Origin: Rhizopus arrhizus
Lineage: Eukaryota > Mucoromycota > Mucoromycetes > Mucorales > Rhizopodaceae
Reading direction: 5' to 3'
NCBI GenBank assembly: GCA_024220505.1
Contig: JAKZZE010000001.1
Coordinates: 2,356,001 to 2,420,000, forward strand
Length of the DNA: 64,000 nucleotides
The notes under the pieces were generated by a model. That model did not search any database, had not been told where the DNA came from, and saw nothing but the letters and a program-made list of their open reading frames with translations. Positions within the stretch are counted from its first letter, which is position 1. Each line of letters opens with the position of its first letter. A program made the translations under genes and the position numbers. This document shows positions 29,386-40,240 of this stretch, one piece after another.

Positions 29386-31583
29386 ATGAATGTAATAATC
29401 AATCAGTACAAGCAGCGCCTTGTTGACATAAGCGGTGCTGTAAAAGATGAAGATGTTAAGAAATACATCGCAAGCTTGCTGGAAGATGTTGGTAACAAGG
29501 TAAAAATTAAAAGACTGAAAGTTTGATGTAGTAAAGATATTAATGCCCAAAAATAGTCGACTGAAGAGCAATCAGGTCTCACTCTCAGTAATTGTAGCAA
29601 CGTCAATATTGCTTCCGTTAGCTATGGAACTCAAGTAATGAGTACTGACCACAGTAACAAGAAAAGGAAAATATTTGAAGAACCTGCTTCGCTTTTGTCG
29701 TCAACACCTTTGGCATCATCACCTTTGCAAACATCACCAGCCGATTTGGCACAAACTACAAATTCCTATGAATCTTTATACTATGATACAGACGACGAAT
29801 TTGTAAGTACCTAGCAATCTACCAGAAGAAAGAAAAGAAAAAACATCAGAATTCTTATTTTATAATTGTCAATAGGAAAGCGAGGAAGAAACAGAAATAG
29901 TCGTAGAAGAAGATGTATAGTTAGGTATTTGGGAGTTTTGGAAGAAAGTCTTGGAGAATATGCAAACACAGAACGACATAGACAAATAGACGAAACTTTA
30001 TATTTTATTGGTCATATATGCAGGCGACATATGTGTCATTAATTGCTTTGACCACAGAACGAATTGGGGAAGCATACAAACTGTAATGGGGGAAGGGAAG
30101 GGAGGGTAAGCAGGGCAATTATTTGGCTGAAGCGACAGACGAAGACTTGGAACAGAGAGAGAGAGACATGCTTCATTAAGCCCGAGGTGGGCATCCTTGC
30201 AACGCTGATAATGCTGCTCACCAAACAGCACACAACGCAGACCGACCAGAACAGCAGCGGCGTCAAAACCCAGGTAGGAAAGAGAGAGCAGAAGAGAATG
30301 CCCACGGGGACACCGAAAGGAAGGGAAGGTGGACCAGATACCCAACTGGCACGCAACGCAACGCACATGCGGGACACACCGATGGCCAGAAACGACGCAC
30401 GTTAGGGAAGTCATGAGACCGTGCAGGGAAGAGATGGTGTGAGGAAGGCAGGATTCGAACCTGCATGTCCTGAGGACACTCAACCCATATAGACAAATAC
30501 AGGTATCCACAAATTTTGTCTGGTGTTGTTATTTAGTAAATTGATATTTTGTTATAGCTTAGAGAACTTGAATGTTATCCAACTTGGAAACAAGATCGGC
30601 TCTGAATCAACAAGAAAATATTATCCTAAAGATTTGATTGACAAGACAGAAATGATTATCAAAGAAATCCCTGACTCCTTTGTGAAAGACCAAGATTTTT
30701 ATAACAGAATTTTCGATACGATAGTAAGTAATACTTTTAGTGTATGGAACAAATTCTTTTTATATAGATCTTTAACATTATAATTACTTAAATTATAGAC
30801 ACTCGCCGATGAACAGTCTTCAAATGAGTTACTAGCGGAAGTATACTTCTCAGTTTTCAAGTCAAGTAAGCCTTTCATGAAATTCTTTCATGTTGTTGTT
30901 CAATCTTTGTGAGTATTTGAATTAATAATTGGAACTTATCACGTCCGTATAGCTTACTTTTGTTATGGTGTTTCTGGATTGTTTATTGAAGACAGTGATG
31001 TTTACGAGCTTGAAACAAACTATAATTATCGGATTATATGGCCGATAATCGATCGTTTGTCAAAAATGATTGAAACAACAAGATTTCAGCCTGGAGGAGT
31101 TCGATTGCAGGCCATTTGTGATGAATTGAAGTTGGTGCACAAAGATAATAGCTCCTACTACAATGCTGATGGCGTCATTATTAACAATAAACACAATATA
31201 GAAATTGCCGCTGTTGAAACTACAGGTCCTTTTCACCTTTCAAACAATTCAAAGGAGACACAGGATTACATTAAGGCTGGCTATGGACTAATATCAATAC
31301 TTCATTGCATTGACCGAAAGCTTCCCTACGGAAACTTTGACACCTTCAAAAGAATTGGTGTATTTTTTATTCAAGTAACACGTATGTATCTTCTTCAATT
31401 TTTTAATTTTGCATATGTAACAAACTTTTTAATACTCGTTTTATAGCCACCAAGTTGAGAATTTGGCGAGTATTGATGCCACACAGCAAGTTGTACATCA
31501 AAAATTGTATAGGCTCGGTTGAAGTGCCAACAGCAGCGAGAACCAGTGAGGAAAATTTGAGAAAATTAGTCAATTTACTTTGA
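29386..31583 (+). pseudogene. Mucoralean hypothetical gene with nuclease-like core, broken by a SINE-like insert
   Basis: Exon-like segments start at ATG 29386 (MNVIINQYKQRLVDISGAVK), continue through a Ser/Thr-rich, basic region (NKKRKIFEEPASLLSS) and an acidic stretch to an in-frame stop at 29918-29920 unless spliced around, and are cut at 29989-30488 by a 500 bp insert. Beyond it come LENLNVIQLGNKIGSESTRK, a segment from 30979 with VYELETNYNYRIIWPIIDRL, YYNADGVIINNKHNIEIAA and VETTGPF, and a last exon ending at 31583 with LRIWRVLMPHSKLYIKN. The arrangement E-x..Y, then D-G-V, then E-I-A resembles the family I associate with an expanded mucoralean group and weakly resembles PD-(D/E)xK cores. 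Function is unknown. The insert and the stop argue for a pseudogene. Confidence 0.5.
29989..30488 (-). mobile_element. SINE-like retroposon with the 3' half of a tRNA
   Basis: Exactly 500 bp lie between two perfect copies of ATAGACAAATA (29978-29988 and 30489-30499), an 11 bp target-site duplication. On the minus strand the insert begins with a sequence that forms the variable region and T arm of a tRNA, with a perfect B box GGTTCGAATCC in TGCAGGTTCGAATCCTGC, followed by CTTCCTCACACCA, which looks like the 3' acceptor strand plus CCA. The 5' half of the tRNA, with the A box, is absent, so the copy is 5'-truncated at about the anticodon arm or derives from a tRNA 3' fragment. The remaining 420 bp are much more GC-rich than the surroundings. 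The minus-strand 3' end is AT-rich (AATAAAATATAAAG). Confidence 0.75.
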
Positions 31584-32259
31584 TTCATGAAAGTATGTTA
31601 TTTATTTTTATTATAGAACGCTTTGATGTCATGTTTATAACCAATGCTTTTATTAGAAAATGATAATAGAAACGTATGAAGCAATAGACGCTTTAGAAAA
31701 TTCCCATATCAGCAACATGAAGATAAAGACTAGAAAAGCACCTGGTTATGAAGACATTAGTGAAATCCAGAATAATTTCAAAAAAAAAATACTATTATTA
31801 AGCTTCATAATGTTTATATCCAAAAGACAGGCAGGCTTAACATGAATAGTTCACCTATTAGGCCTGTTGATTAATCATCATTCTTTATGAATAAAATAAC
31901 AAATGTATAACCTTTACTTTCTGAATAAATAGTACAGTCGCCATAGTGAATCTTATTAACATGATCACCACAAGTCACTGTTCACATATATCTCGCTCGC
32001 TTGTCTCCACATAAATACAAGGACTATTATTGAGTTTACTTTTTTAAAATACTTAGAATACATTTATCATGTGCTGGCATTTGCACAAGCAATAAATGCT
32101 TCTCCTAATTTGTGGAAAAGTTTATTGAACTTGGTGATAATATTTTCTGTCACCAGAAAAGTACCAAATTGCCCTTAACCAAAGGATGGTAGCCTTGCGT
32201 CGTCAAGCAAAAAAAAAAAAATAGCTCTATTGAGCTTTAGCTCCAACTCATCGGAGAAT
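31584..32259. other. Intergenic between the broken host gene and the transposon B fragment
   Basis: AT-rich. A 61-codon frame at 31660-31845 (MIIETYEAIDALENSHISNM) may be a remnant of a further exon of the preceding gene, since related proteins continue with a helical C-terminus. From about 31930 a stretch beginning TACAGTCGCCATAG could be an old Tc1-type end, and a short A tract lies near 32208-32220. No gene is supported. Confidence 0.35.
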
Positions 32260-32520
32260 GCTTCTTCGAATTTCGCGTTTTCTTACTTGCCATATTACTC
32301 TCTAGAACTCAACCCAATAGAACAATTTTGATCTGTTGTTAAGAGTAGTATAAAAAGAGAGTTTATATTCAAAAAAGATACTATTCACCTCAAATAATTG
32401 CAGATGCTAGCAGCCAAGCTGCCGAGTCATCTTTTGAAGGATTTGCGCGCTATTCCACTAGACATTTTGATGACTGATTTGCAGTCCATCCTATTTAATA
32501 AACAATTATATGCGACATCT
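32260..32520 (+). pseudogene. Transposon B transposase C-terminus, inverted partner of 26694-26950
   Basis: Reads PYYSLELNPIEQF, a stop, SVVKSSIKREFIFKKDTIH, then LPSHLLKDLRAIPLDILMTD. The last 200 bases and the junction to the LINE-A tail (TTATATGCGACATCTTTTC) are the inverted equivalent of 26694-26900 with no difference I could see. The glutamate of the DDE triad (NPIE) is present; the rest of the gene is missing. Confidence 0.7.
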
Positions 32521-32524
32521 TTTC

Positions 32525-33868
32525 TTTGTTTAAACATGATATTTTATTTATGGTCCAAATGAGCGCAAAAGATAAAATAATATAATGAATGTCCGCCCGG
32601 ACCCGTTCAATCCGTTTGGAAGTGAATGCTAAGAAAAAACCCCTTTGAGATCAAGGGTAAAAAAAGTAAAAGAAAAAGGAAAGTATGGGATTGAGTAAGC
32701 TAAAGGAATTGTTTGATCCATTCAAGAAGCTTATGGCCATGTGGATGAGTAGCTGGGATTGTTGTAGCGTGATGAAGTTGGTCGAGTTCATGTAATATTG
32801 AGCAAATAATTGGCCAACGTTGTAATCAAGAGAATGCCAGGCCTGAAGGTACTGAGGGACGAGATGGAAGCATATTCAGAAGGAACGACAGGGGATCCGG
32901 AATTGTTTCAGGCATAAAGAGACGCCTATGCATGTTTAAGCAATTGATTGCATGCTTCTTCGAGAGATGGTGAGCAGGATGTCTGGGACATGGCTTCGGC
33001 TTGCCACCGGGTAGCCAGACTAACCTCCAGCGTATACAGCGACTACGTTCCGAATTTGACATGGGCAGCCACAGGATGGGGTCCAGAGACACAGAACGAC
33101 GGCAATGAGAAAGCAGTTTAGAATTACGATTCGTAAGGCGCTTATCCAGGTTTTGCTGTAGGAATTGCCGTTTGAAAGCTTTGAATGTACGAGTGTCCAA
33201 ATCATCATTGGAGGCGGGTATCATTTTCCAAAGTGGGGTTTTGGAAAGAAGGTACCATTGATGGCTTCTAGTGCGTCGTATGTATGGTAGTAGACAACTG
33301 AGCAGTGAGTCTTCCGGCAAAAGTAGAGAACGAAATAGGAACTGTGCTTGTAGGATATTGACCCGCTCGGACATGAGAGGTAATTTGGACAGATGGAGCA
33401 TCACTTTGGTAGAAGCTTTACCACGAGCACCGTATATCCTTCTGATACATGTATCTTGCGCTTCTTCTAGTGTGTGAAGTTGAGAGCTTGTGAAGCGATT
33501 GATGGCCACTCCGTACTCGAGCTGTGGGCGAATAATATGTGCATAGAATCTAGTTGAGAGAAGCTTGGAAAAACCAGAGGGATTTACACCAATAGATGAC
33601 AACAGATTCATTGTGGCAAGGGCTTTTCGAGTGTTGTGCTGAATTAGTTCTTCTGGGTCGAGGTATCCACCTTGTTTGAATGGAACGCCAAGGTATGCAA
33701 ATGTGGTCTTCTGAGGAAGCGGTTGACCATACATTATGTATGAGATAGGATCAGTGTGGCTGTCTAGGACCACACACTTTGATGGGTTCCATCTGTATCC
33801 CATTTGCATACTGTGGTATTCACATTTCTTAAGTAGATCAATCATTTTTGAGCGTTCGGCAATTAGGA
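32525..33868 (-). mobile_element. LINE-A copy, 5'-truncated
   Basis: Runs from CCTAATTGCCGAACGCTC (33868, inside the reverse transcriptase just after YADD) to the tail ATCATGTTTAAACAAAG at 32525 on the minus strand. It is flanked by AAAAGATGT on both sides (5' side near 33869-33878, 3' side near 32510-32521), which looks like a target-site duplication. The body differs visibly from the LINE-A at 25380-26690 while the last 130 bases are almost the same. Confidence 0.8.
32826..33845 (-). pseudogene. LINE-A ORF2 C-terminal fragment, open frame
   Basis: A 339-codon open stretch that starts inside ORF2. It contains the post-catalytic part of the reverse transcriptase (MGYRWNPSKCVVLDSHTDPI, TTFAYLGVPFKQGG), a thumb-like region (FYAHIIRPQLEYGVAINRF, IRRIYGARGKASTKVMLHLS) and a C-terminal Cys/His cluster CPRHPAHHLSKKHAINCLNM. 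It has no stops, unlike the longer copy, so it is a younger insertion or under less decay. No start of its own; a gene product is not expected. Confidence 0.7.
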
Positions 33869-33871
33869 CAC

Positions 33872-34032
33872 ATCTTTTTTTTTAAGAAGCAAGACACTCT
33901 TTCTTTGAATTGTGCGACACTATTACTTTAAAATTTGCGACACTTTTTTCTAAAAATATACAACACTTTTTTTTAAAAATGCAACGTTTGAATTGTTTTT
34001 TGCGACATCATTTTGGCAAAAGGTGTAAACCT
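33872..34032 (-). repeat. Transposon B terminus, inverted copy
   Basis: Minus-strand reading: TA, CACCTTTTGCC, AAAATGATGTCGCA, then GTTGCA, GTGTTGTA, GTGTCGCA, GTGTCGCAC and GTGTCTTGC units about 22-26 bp apart. It is the same end as 16947-17062 with partly different repeats. LINE-A lies immediately inside. Confidence 0.6.
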
Positions 34033-34057
34033 TCAAAAAATAACGCTGTTAAAATTG

Positions 34058-34500
34058 TTCTCGCTTCTTCGTTGACCCTGCCAGGTTGACTTACAGCCTC
34101 ATTCAACTCCCTTCTTCCTCTGGCATTGAAGTTGCTCCTTCACTTTCGGTGACCTACTTGGATATCATAGCTTCTGTGCTGCTCTCTTTATGGCAACTCC
34201 ACTGGAAATTTATTTTTGATGAACATCAATTCTGGCCTCAAGAAGTAGTAGCAAATGCCACTAGACAAATCCTCAAGATTCACAAAGAAAACAGTAGTCG
34301 ATCACTAAACAGCTAATCCATACGTTTCTGCTTAGTTCTCTACCTCAGATCTTGTTGCCAGTATCAAATTTCGCAGGGATTACAAAACAAAATAACAAAA
34401 ATGAACAAACCTCCCTCGATTATAATTTATTTAATGCTTACAATGGTGTACGCCTTGCGGCACCGGAATAAAATCCTCCTTTTACAAAAAAAAAAAAAAA
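34058..34500 (+). mobile_element. LINE-C 3' end, copy 1
   Basis: A 5'-truncated retroelement end. The open frame 34086-34316 encodes the C-terminus of its protein (VTYLDIIASVLLSLWQLHWK, then FDEHQFWPQEVV). The tail is GTACGCCTTGCGGCACCGG, AATAAAATCC and a 17-base A run ending near 34502. It is flanked by CGCTGTTAAAATTG at 34044-34057 and again at 34504-34517. Confidence 0.7.
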
Positions 34501-34517
34501 AACCGCTGTTAAAATTG

Positions 34518-34888
34518 GCATTGAAGTCGCTCCTTCACTTTCGGTGACCTACTTGGATATCATAGCTTCTGTGCTGCTCTCTTTATGGCAACTCCACTGG
34601 AAATTTATTTTTGATGAGCATCAATTTTGGCCTCAGGAAGTAGTAGCAAGAGCCACTAGGCAAATTTTCAAGATTCACAAAGAAAACAGTAGTCGATCAC
34701 TAAACAGCTAATCCATACGTTTCTGCACAGTTCTCTACCTCGGACTTTGTTGCCAGTATCAAGTTTCGCAGGGATTACAAAACAAAATAACAAAAACGAA
34801 CAAATCCCCCTCGATTATAATTTATTTAATGCTTACAATGGTGTACGCCTTGCGGCACCGGAATAAAATCCTCTTACAAAAAAAAAAT
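34518..34888 (+). mobile_element. LINE-C 3' end, copy 2
   Basis: A second, more strongly 5'-truncated copy that begins at GCATTGAAG, about 65 bases further into the element than copy 1. It has the same tail and a 10-base A run, and is followed by GCTGTTAAAATT at 34889-34900. It starts exactly after the duplicated target site that ends copy 1. Confidence 0.7.
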
Positions 34889-34900
34889 GCTGTTAAAATT

Positions 34901-37371
34901 CCACTAATCCTCGTTCAGTCTTATAAATGTGAAAAATGCCAAATATCAGCACAATATTGACGCTAGAGGCTATTTGTATTCCTTTGAATTTTTATGATCG
35001 AATTTTTATAGCTTTTTTTAAACGCTTGACCTTGAATATTTTTTCAAAAAATAAAATAAAATACCTGAAAGCGTAGAGAAAATTTAAAAAAAATCAAGCG
35101 GGTATTAGAAGGCATACATTATCATTCTATGCAGCAAAATAGCTTAAACGAAATTACAAATTTTTTCATAACATAATTGATCAAAAATAACCTGAATATC
35201 TTAAAAGTAGATACAAAAATTCTGCTTTATTTTTCTCAATTAGTAAAAATAAAAACAATATTAGCAAATAATCAAGGGTAACAGCTTCAAAGAAAATAAA
35301 TTAAAGCAATGATTAATGATAATATGAAAGTGATGAGTGTATACATAGATAAATAAAATAGCAAGCGCATTGTAGTATAAACTATTTTATGTGCAATGAA
35401 GCAAGTACAATTCAAACAGGAGATTATGTAAGCAAACATTAATAATTTTTTTAATCTCTTGCAAGCAAAATCATCACTGGTAAAATAAATTTTCCTTTCT
35501 ATAACTACTCAATTCATTGTAATCATCTTTGGGAGAGGTTCGTGATTCTTTTTTTACTAAATTTTTCAAAACAGCCCTTTATTCAAGCAATATTACACAT
35601 TCCATTGTATCGCTGCCAGTATCATGCTAGAAATAACTTTTATATGAGGAGCAATAAAACATTCAAGTATTTTTATTAATAAAGGAAAGAAAGAAGGTCC
35701 CCTCCACCAAAGTGATATACAATAAATTCTAATAAAATATCATAATATTCAAAGTATAAACCACTTCTATTGAATACAATGTAAATTTAGCAAATCATAC
35801 AGCCGATAGTGTATAGATCATCCAAGCAATTGCTCTTTTAGCAGGCTTTATCAACTTAATGAATCTTTATCTTATTAGTTTGATCACTAGTACTAAGCTT
35901 TCAATACATTTGCTGCATAATTCTGGATTCAAGATTTCTTCTAGCGAGACTAGTCTGCTGTAAGCTTTAAAAAGATAACAGCATTATGTAGTCGATGGTA
36001 TTTTTTTTGAAGTATCAATGATTTAATTGGTGATTAACTAAGCTTCTTACAAAAACGAATACCCACCTATAACACAATGTTTAAGACATTACTTGCACAC
36101 TATTGGCTTTTAGCATGGTATCGTGAGATAAAAATCAAATAGGTCTATTGCAATTAAATTATATACCTTAAACGAAATACAAAATTTTATAAAGCCATGT
36201 GAATACTGCGATGTTCTACATGTGACATAGAAGTTAACGGAGTGAATATTCAGTATATGGAATGGATGGCTTTAGCACTAAGCTTTTAGTCACGGAGAAT
36301 AAGAAACAAAAGCGAGAAAATTTATTGCGAGAGATATAGTACTCCTTAAGTGTATAGCTTATTGTAAAAATTATATATTAAGTTTATGTAGAAGCTGTAT
36401 ATCAAAAGAAGAAATGTCTAGCATCATTTGTCTATTTAGATATCGTAATATGCAAAATAATAAAAAGCGGTTTCTCTGCTAGAGCATTCATTTATTAAGT
36501 GTATTTATATGTGTTATAACCCAATTTATATCTATTTATTTGGTTTAAAAAGTTGAGCCAAGATTTTTGAGACTTCAGTTCTCTTTTTGAGTCTTCCTCT
36601 GGATCTTTTATTCTTAGCATCAGCACGATTTGTTGTAGCAGTATCTATGGATTTTCTTGGCTTTTTGCAACTTTGTTTTTCAGACATATTATACAAATTA
36701 TTACTATCATTTTTTATTAGCTCTTGTTATTTTTGAGTTTCGATTAAAGACGACATAACCTTATTTTCTTTTATGGTTATCCAGCAACCTTTCTTATTCG
36801 CACTGTTATACTTACTTGTTTTGTCAAAAATCCTAAAAATCACATACTGCTTCCAAACAGAATAATATAATACATCTATTGAATACAATGAGCATTTTTC
36901 AATATTTTTTAATGAAAAATGTGCTCACTAGCTCCATATTAAAGGTGAAAAAAACATTTAAAACTTTATAAAAACCTATTGCACTTGCGAGTTTGAATTA
37001 TTCGACGGCACCCAAAGTATGCTATCGGTCTAAGCTTTAAAATCTTGGAAAAATTTGGTATATGAGAGATTCATAACATAGTCTGACTTACTTACATTGA
37101 GTAAAGCAACAGCTTGTAAGAAAAATTTTAAAAAAGGGAAAAATTTACAGCAGTAATAGATAAGCACCTTAAAAATCGAGAATCTATACTGTTCCGAAAA
37201 AAGGAGATACAAGCAAGCTTATGTTTGATGACAGGAAACTTTACTGTGTATGCACTTTAACAACGTGCGATTTTGTCGGAGTATGTATTTGTCACTTGTC
37301 AATTTCCTTCCTTTCTTCTTTTTAGCCCCAACCCCCTTTTTACTTCTTTTTTCCAGAGAAAAAAATATTAA
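34901..37371. other. AT-rich intergenic, largely featureless
   Basis: Roughly 2.5 kb of AT-rich DNA between the LINE-C pair and CCT2. There are many short frames on both strands, none with recognisable coding character apart from the small basic frame at 36532-36687, listed separately. The last 100 bases before the CCT2 ATG contain a C/T-rich stretch (37300-37350), a likely promoter element. Confidence 0.5.
36532..36687 (-). CDS. Possible 51-residue basic protein
   Basis: ATG to TAG frame of 51 codons reading MSEKQSCKKPRK, then KNKRSRGRLKKRTEVSK and ILAQLFKPNK. It is highly basic with a short C-terminal amphipathic helix. Lysine/arginine clusters suggest nucleic-acid binding or a nuclear signal. 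I recognise no family. It may be the last exon of a larger gene or chance; the length alone gives weak support. Confidence 0.2.
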   Translation of the reverse strand: MSEKQSCKKPRKSIDTATTNRADAKNKRSRGRLKKRTEVSKILAQLFKPNK

Positions 37372-39191
37372 ATGGTAATTAAAAAAAAAGGCAATATAGT
37401 TACAGAGGCAATTTGACTTACTGAAAAAATATTTTTCAAAAGTCTTTAGCTCCTGTTGACATCTTTCAAAATCAAGCCACTGAAGAAAGAGCTGAAAATG
37501 CGCGTTTGGTAAGGAGTAAAAAAAAAAGGGCTTATGCTCAATAAAAAAATAAATTAATATTGTTTTAGTCTTCTTTCATTGGTGCTATTGCTGTAGGTGA
37601 TTTGGTAAAAAGTACCCTTGGTCCTAAGGGTATGGTAAGTATAAAATCTCTTGTATGTGTACAATGTGCCAACTAAAAATCGACGATTAGGATAAAATTC
37701 TTCAATCTGCTTCAACAGGCGAAATCCTCGTAACAAATGACGGTGCCACGATTTTGAAATCAATTGCTCTTGATAATGCAGCTGCTAAAGTACTTGTAAA
37801 TATTTCTAAAGTTCAAGATGACGAAGTTGGTGATGGTACAACATCTGTTTGTGTTTTGGCAGCTGAACTTTTACGTCAAGCAGAATTCTTGGTGAACCAA
37901 CATATTCATCCACAAACAATTATTGAGGGTTATCGACTTGCTTCTTCCGCTGCTTACAAAGCGCTTGAAGCAAGTGCAATTGATCACAGTCAGGATAAGG
38001 AGTTATTTCGTCAAGATTTGATCAACATTGCCAAGACAACCCTTAGTTCTAAAGTGTTATCCCAAGACAAAGAATACTTCTCCGAGCTGGCTGTCGATGC
38101 TGTTCTGCGCTTAAAAGGATCTACTAATTTGGAAAACATTCAAATCATTAAGAAACCCGGAGGAAAATTAAGAGATTCTTATTTGGATGAAGGCTTCATT
38201 CTTGATAAATCAATTGGTGTTAACTGCCCTAAACGAATTGAAAATGCGAAGATTCTAATTGCTAATACATGTAAATAACTACACTACACGCTATAGGACT
38301 TCATTTTTTGACTTTTTTTGGATAGCTATGGATACTGACAAAATTAAAATTTTTGGTGCTCGTGTAAAGGTAGATGCCACAGGTAAATTGGCCGAATTAG
38401 AACGTGCAGAACGTGACAAAATGAAGGAAAAGGTTGAGAAAATCAAAGCTCACGGTATCAACTGTTTTGTAAACCGTCAGTTGATTTATAATTGGCCAGA
38501 ACAACTCTTTGCCGATTCAGGTATTGCTAGTATTGAGCATGCTGATTTCGAAGGTGTTGAAAGATTGGCCTTGGTGACAGGTGGTGAAATTGCCTCTACC
38601 TTTGATCATCCTGAATTAGTCAAATTGGGCCATTGTGACTTGATTGAAGAAGTTATCATTGGCGAAGATAAGTTAATCAAATTCTCTGGTGTAGCTGCTG
38701 GTGAAGCATGCACTGTTGTCTTGCGTGGTGCTACCCAACAACTATTGGATGAAGCCGAAAGATCTCTTCACGATGCTCTCTGTGTTTTGTCACAAACAGT
38801 GAAAGAACCTAGAACAGTACTGGGTGGTGGTTGCGCCGAAATGTTGATGTCGAAAGCTGCTGATGAAGTTGCTGCTAAAACAGCTGGTAAGCGTGCCATT
38901 GCTGCAGAATCCTTTGCAAAGGCTCTTCGTCAAATGCCCACTATTCTGGCAGATAATGCAGGTTTTGACTCTTCTGAATTGGTTTCTCAATTGAGGGCTG
39001 CACATTATGATGGAAGAAACACAGCCGGCTTAGATATGATCAAGGGTGAGGTTGGTGATGTGAGAGAGTTAGGTATCACCGAGTCATTTAAACTTAAGAA
39101 GCAAGTACTTTTGTCTGCTTCCGAAGCGGCTGAAATGGTTTTACGTGTAGATAATATTATTCGTTCTGCTCCTCGTCAAAGAACTGCATAA
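37372..39191 (+). CDS. cct2: CCT chaperonin subunit beta
   Basis: Five exons: 37372-37374, 37443-37508, 37569-37634, 37691-38270 and 38326-39191. The first coding exon is the ATG alone. The protein shows the group II chaperonin ATP site ([48 protein letters not shown]) and the second nucleotide block ([32 protein letters not shown]). The segment [19 protein letters not shown] is diagnostic for the beta subunit. Length, about 526 residues, is normal. It is one of eight subunits of the cytosolic ring that folds actin and tubulin. The next gene, on the same strand 185 bp away, encodes a prefoldin subunit that passes the same substrates to this ring. Confidence 0.93.
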
Positions 39192-39376
39192 ATAAAATAA
39201 TGAAGTTAGACCATGTTTTGTTATTTGTAAACTGATCTTGCTTAAATCGTATTCTACACCATCTTTGTGCTGCTAGGGACTATTCATCTCCGAATATGCT
39301 TAATGTGTGTTGCTTTTAAAAATTTTCGTCCTCAATTATTACAATTATTTTTTTCCCCTTTCTTAAACTAACAATT

Positions 39377-40115
39377 ATGAGTGAACAAAAGTTAACCTCT
39401 AACCCCCGTGGTATCCCAAGCTCTCCATTTGTGGTATGTACATTCTTATTTTTTCTCCCTTTTTTTTAAACAAGTAACGATGATGCTTTATAGGAACGCG
39501 TTGAAGATTATGTGTCTCCAGAAGAACCTGTCGAAATTGTCTTAAAGAAGTTTCAAGAAGCCATCAGGTAACAGATTTACATGCAGATAATTAAATGCAA
39601 AAGGTTTTAAAACAGACATTAGCAAATATAAGTTTATGGAAATCAACTTATTGCAACGTAGAAAAGTCTTAGAAGAAAAGATACCCGAGATTGAAAAGAC
39701 AATTGCTGTGGTAGACTTATTGACAGAAAAAAAGGAAACTCAGGAGCCTTTATATACAGATTTTGAATTGAATGATACATTATATGCTAAAGCAAAAATC
39801 GAAGCCTCTGACTCTGTTTATCTTTGGTTGGGTGTAAGTATTAATATAAAACGATAAAGAATGAAGAAGGAACAGTATTCTTATTAAAAGAGATAGGCCA
39901 ATGTCATGCTTGAGTATACTTGCGAAGAAGCTAAGGAATTACTGACTTCAAAGCTTGAAACAGCTAAAACATCTAGAAAGAATACTTTAGAAGATCTTGA
40001 ATTTTTGCGAAGTCAAATCACAACAATGGAAGTTAACACAGCTCGTGTATATAACTGGGATGTTAAGCAAAGAAGAATTCTTAGAGAACAACAAGCGTCT
40101 GGAGTGAAAGCTTAA
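39377..40115 (+). CDS. Prefoldin subunit 3
   Basis: Four exons: 39377-39433, 39494-39567, 39623-39833 and 39897-40115. The product is about 185 residues with the alpha-type prefoldin layout: N-terminal [18 protein letters not shown], a first coiled-coil helix ([20 protein letters not shown] to VVDLL), the central beta hairpins ([20 protein letters not shown] and [14 protein letters not shown]) and a second coiled-coil helix to the C-terminus, including [17 protein letters not shown]. These blocks match VBP1/Pac10/Gim2. Prefoldin captures nascent actin and tubulin and delivers them to CCT. Confidence 0.9.
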
Positions 40116-40240
40116 GTTTCTTCTCGTTTCGTCTGTTTTTAAGTTATATCTTCAATGTAATCGGAAATTCAATAAAAAGTGTACACGAAAGAAAAAGTAA
40201 ATTGATGTCTTTTATTACTTTTCATTTTTATTTTGAATCA

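Noticed and set aside
30430..30510. tRNA gene on the minus strand
   Set aside because: Only the T arm and 3' strand are present; the 5' half is missing exactly at the border of the target duplication. It is the head of a SINE-like insert.
30039..30510. Long open frames on both strands in the GC-rich segment
   Set aside because: They fall entirely within the SINE-like insert, show no family features, and result from its base composition.
34086..34316. Independent small gene of 76 codons
   Set aside because: The same sequence recurs at 34518 with the same tail and A run, so it is the C-terminus of a retroelement protein.
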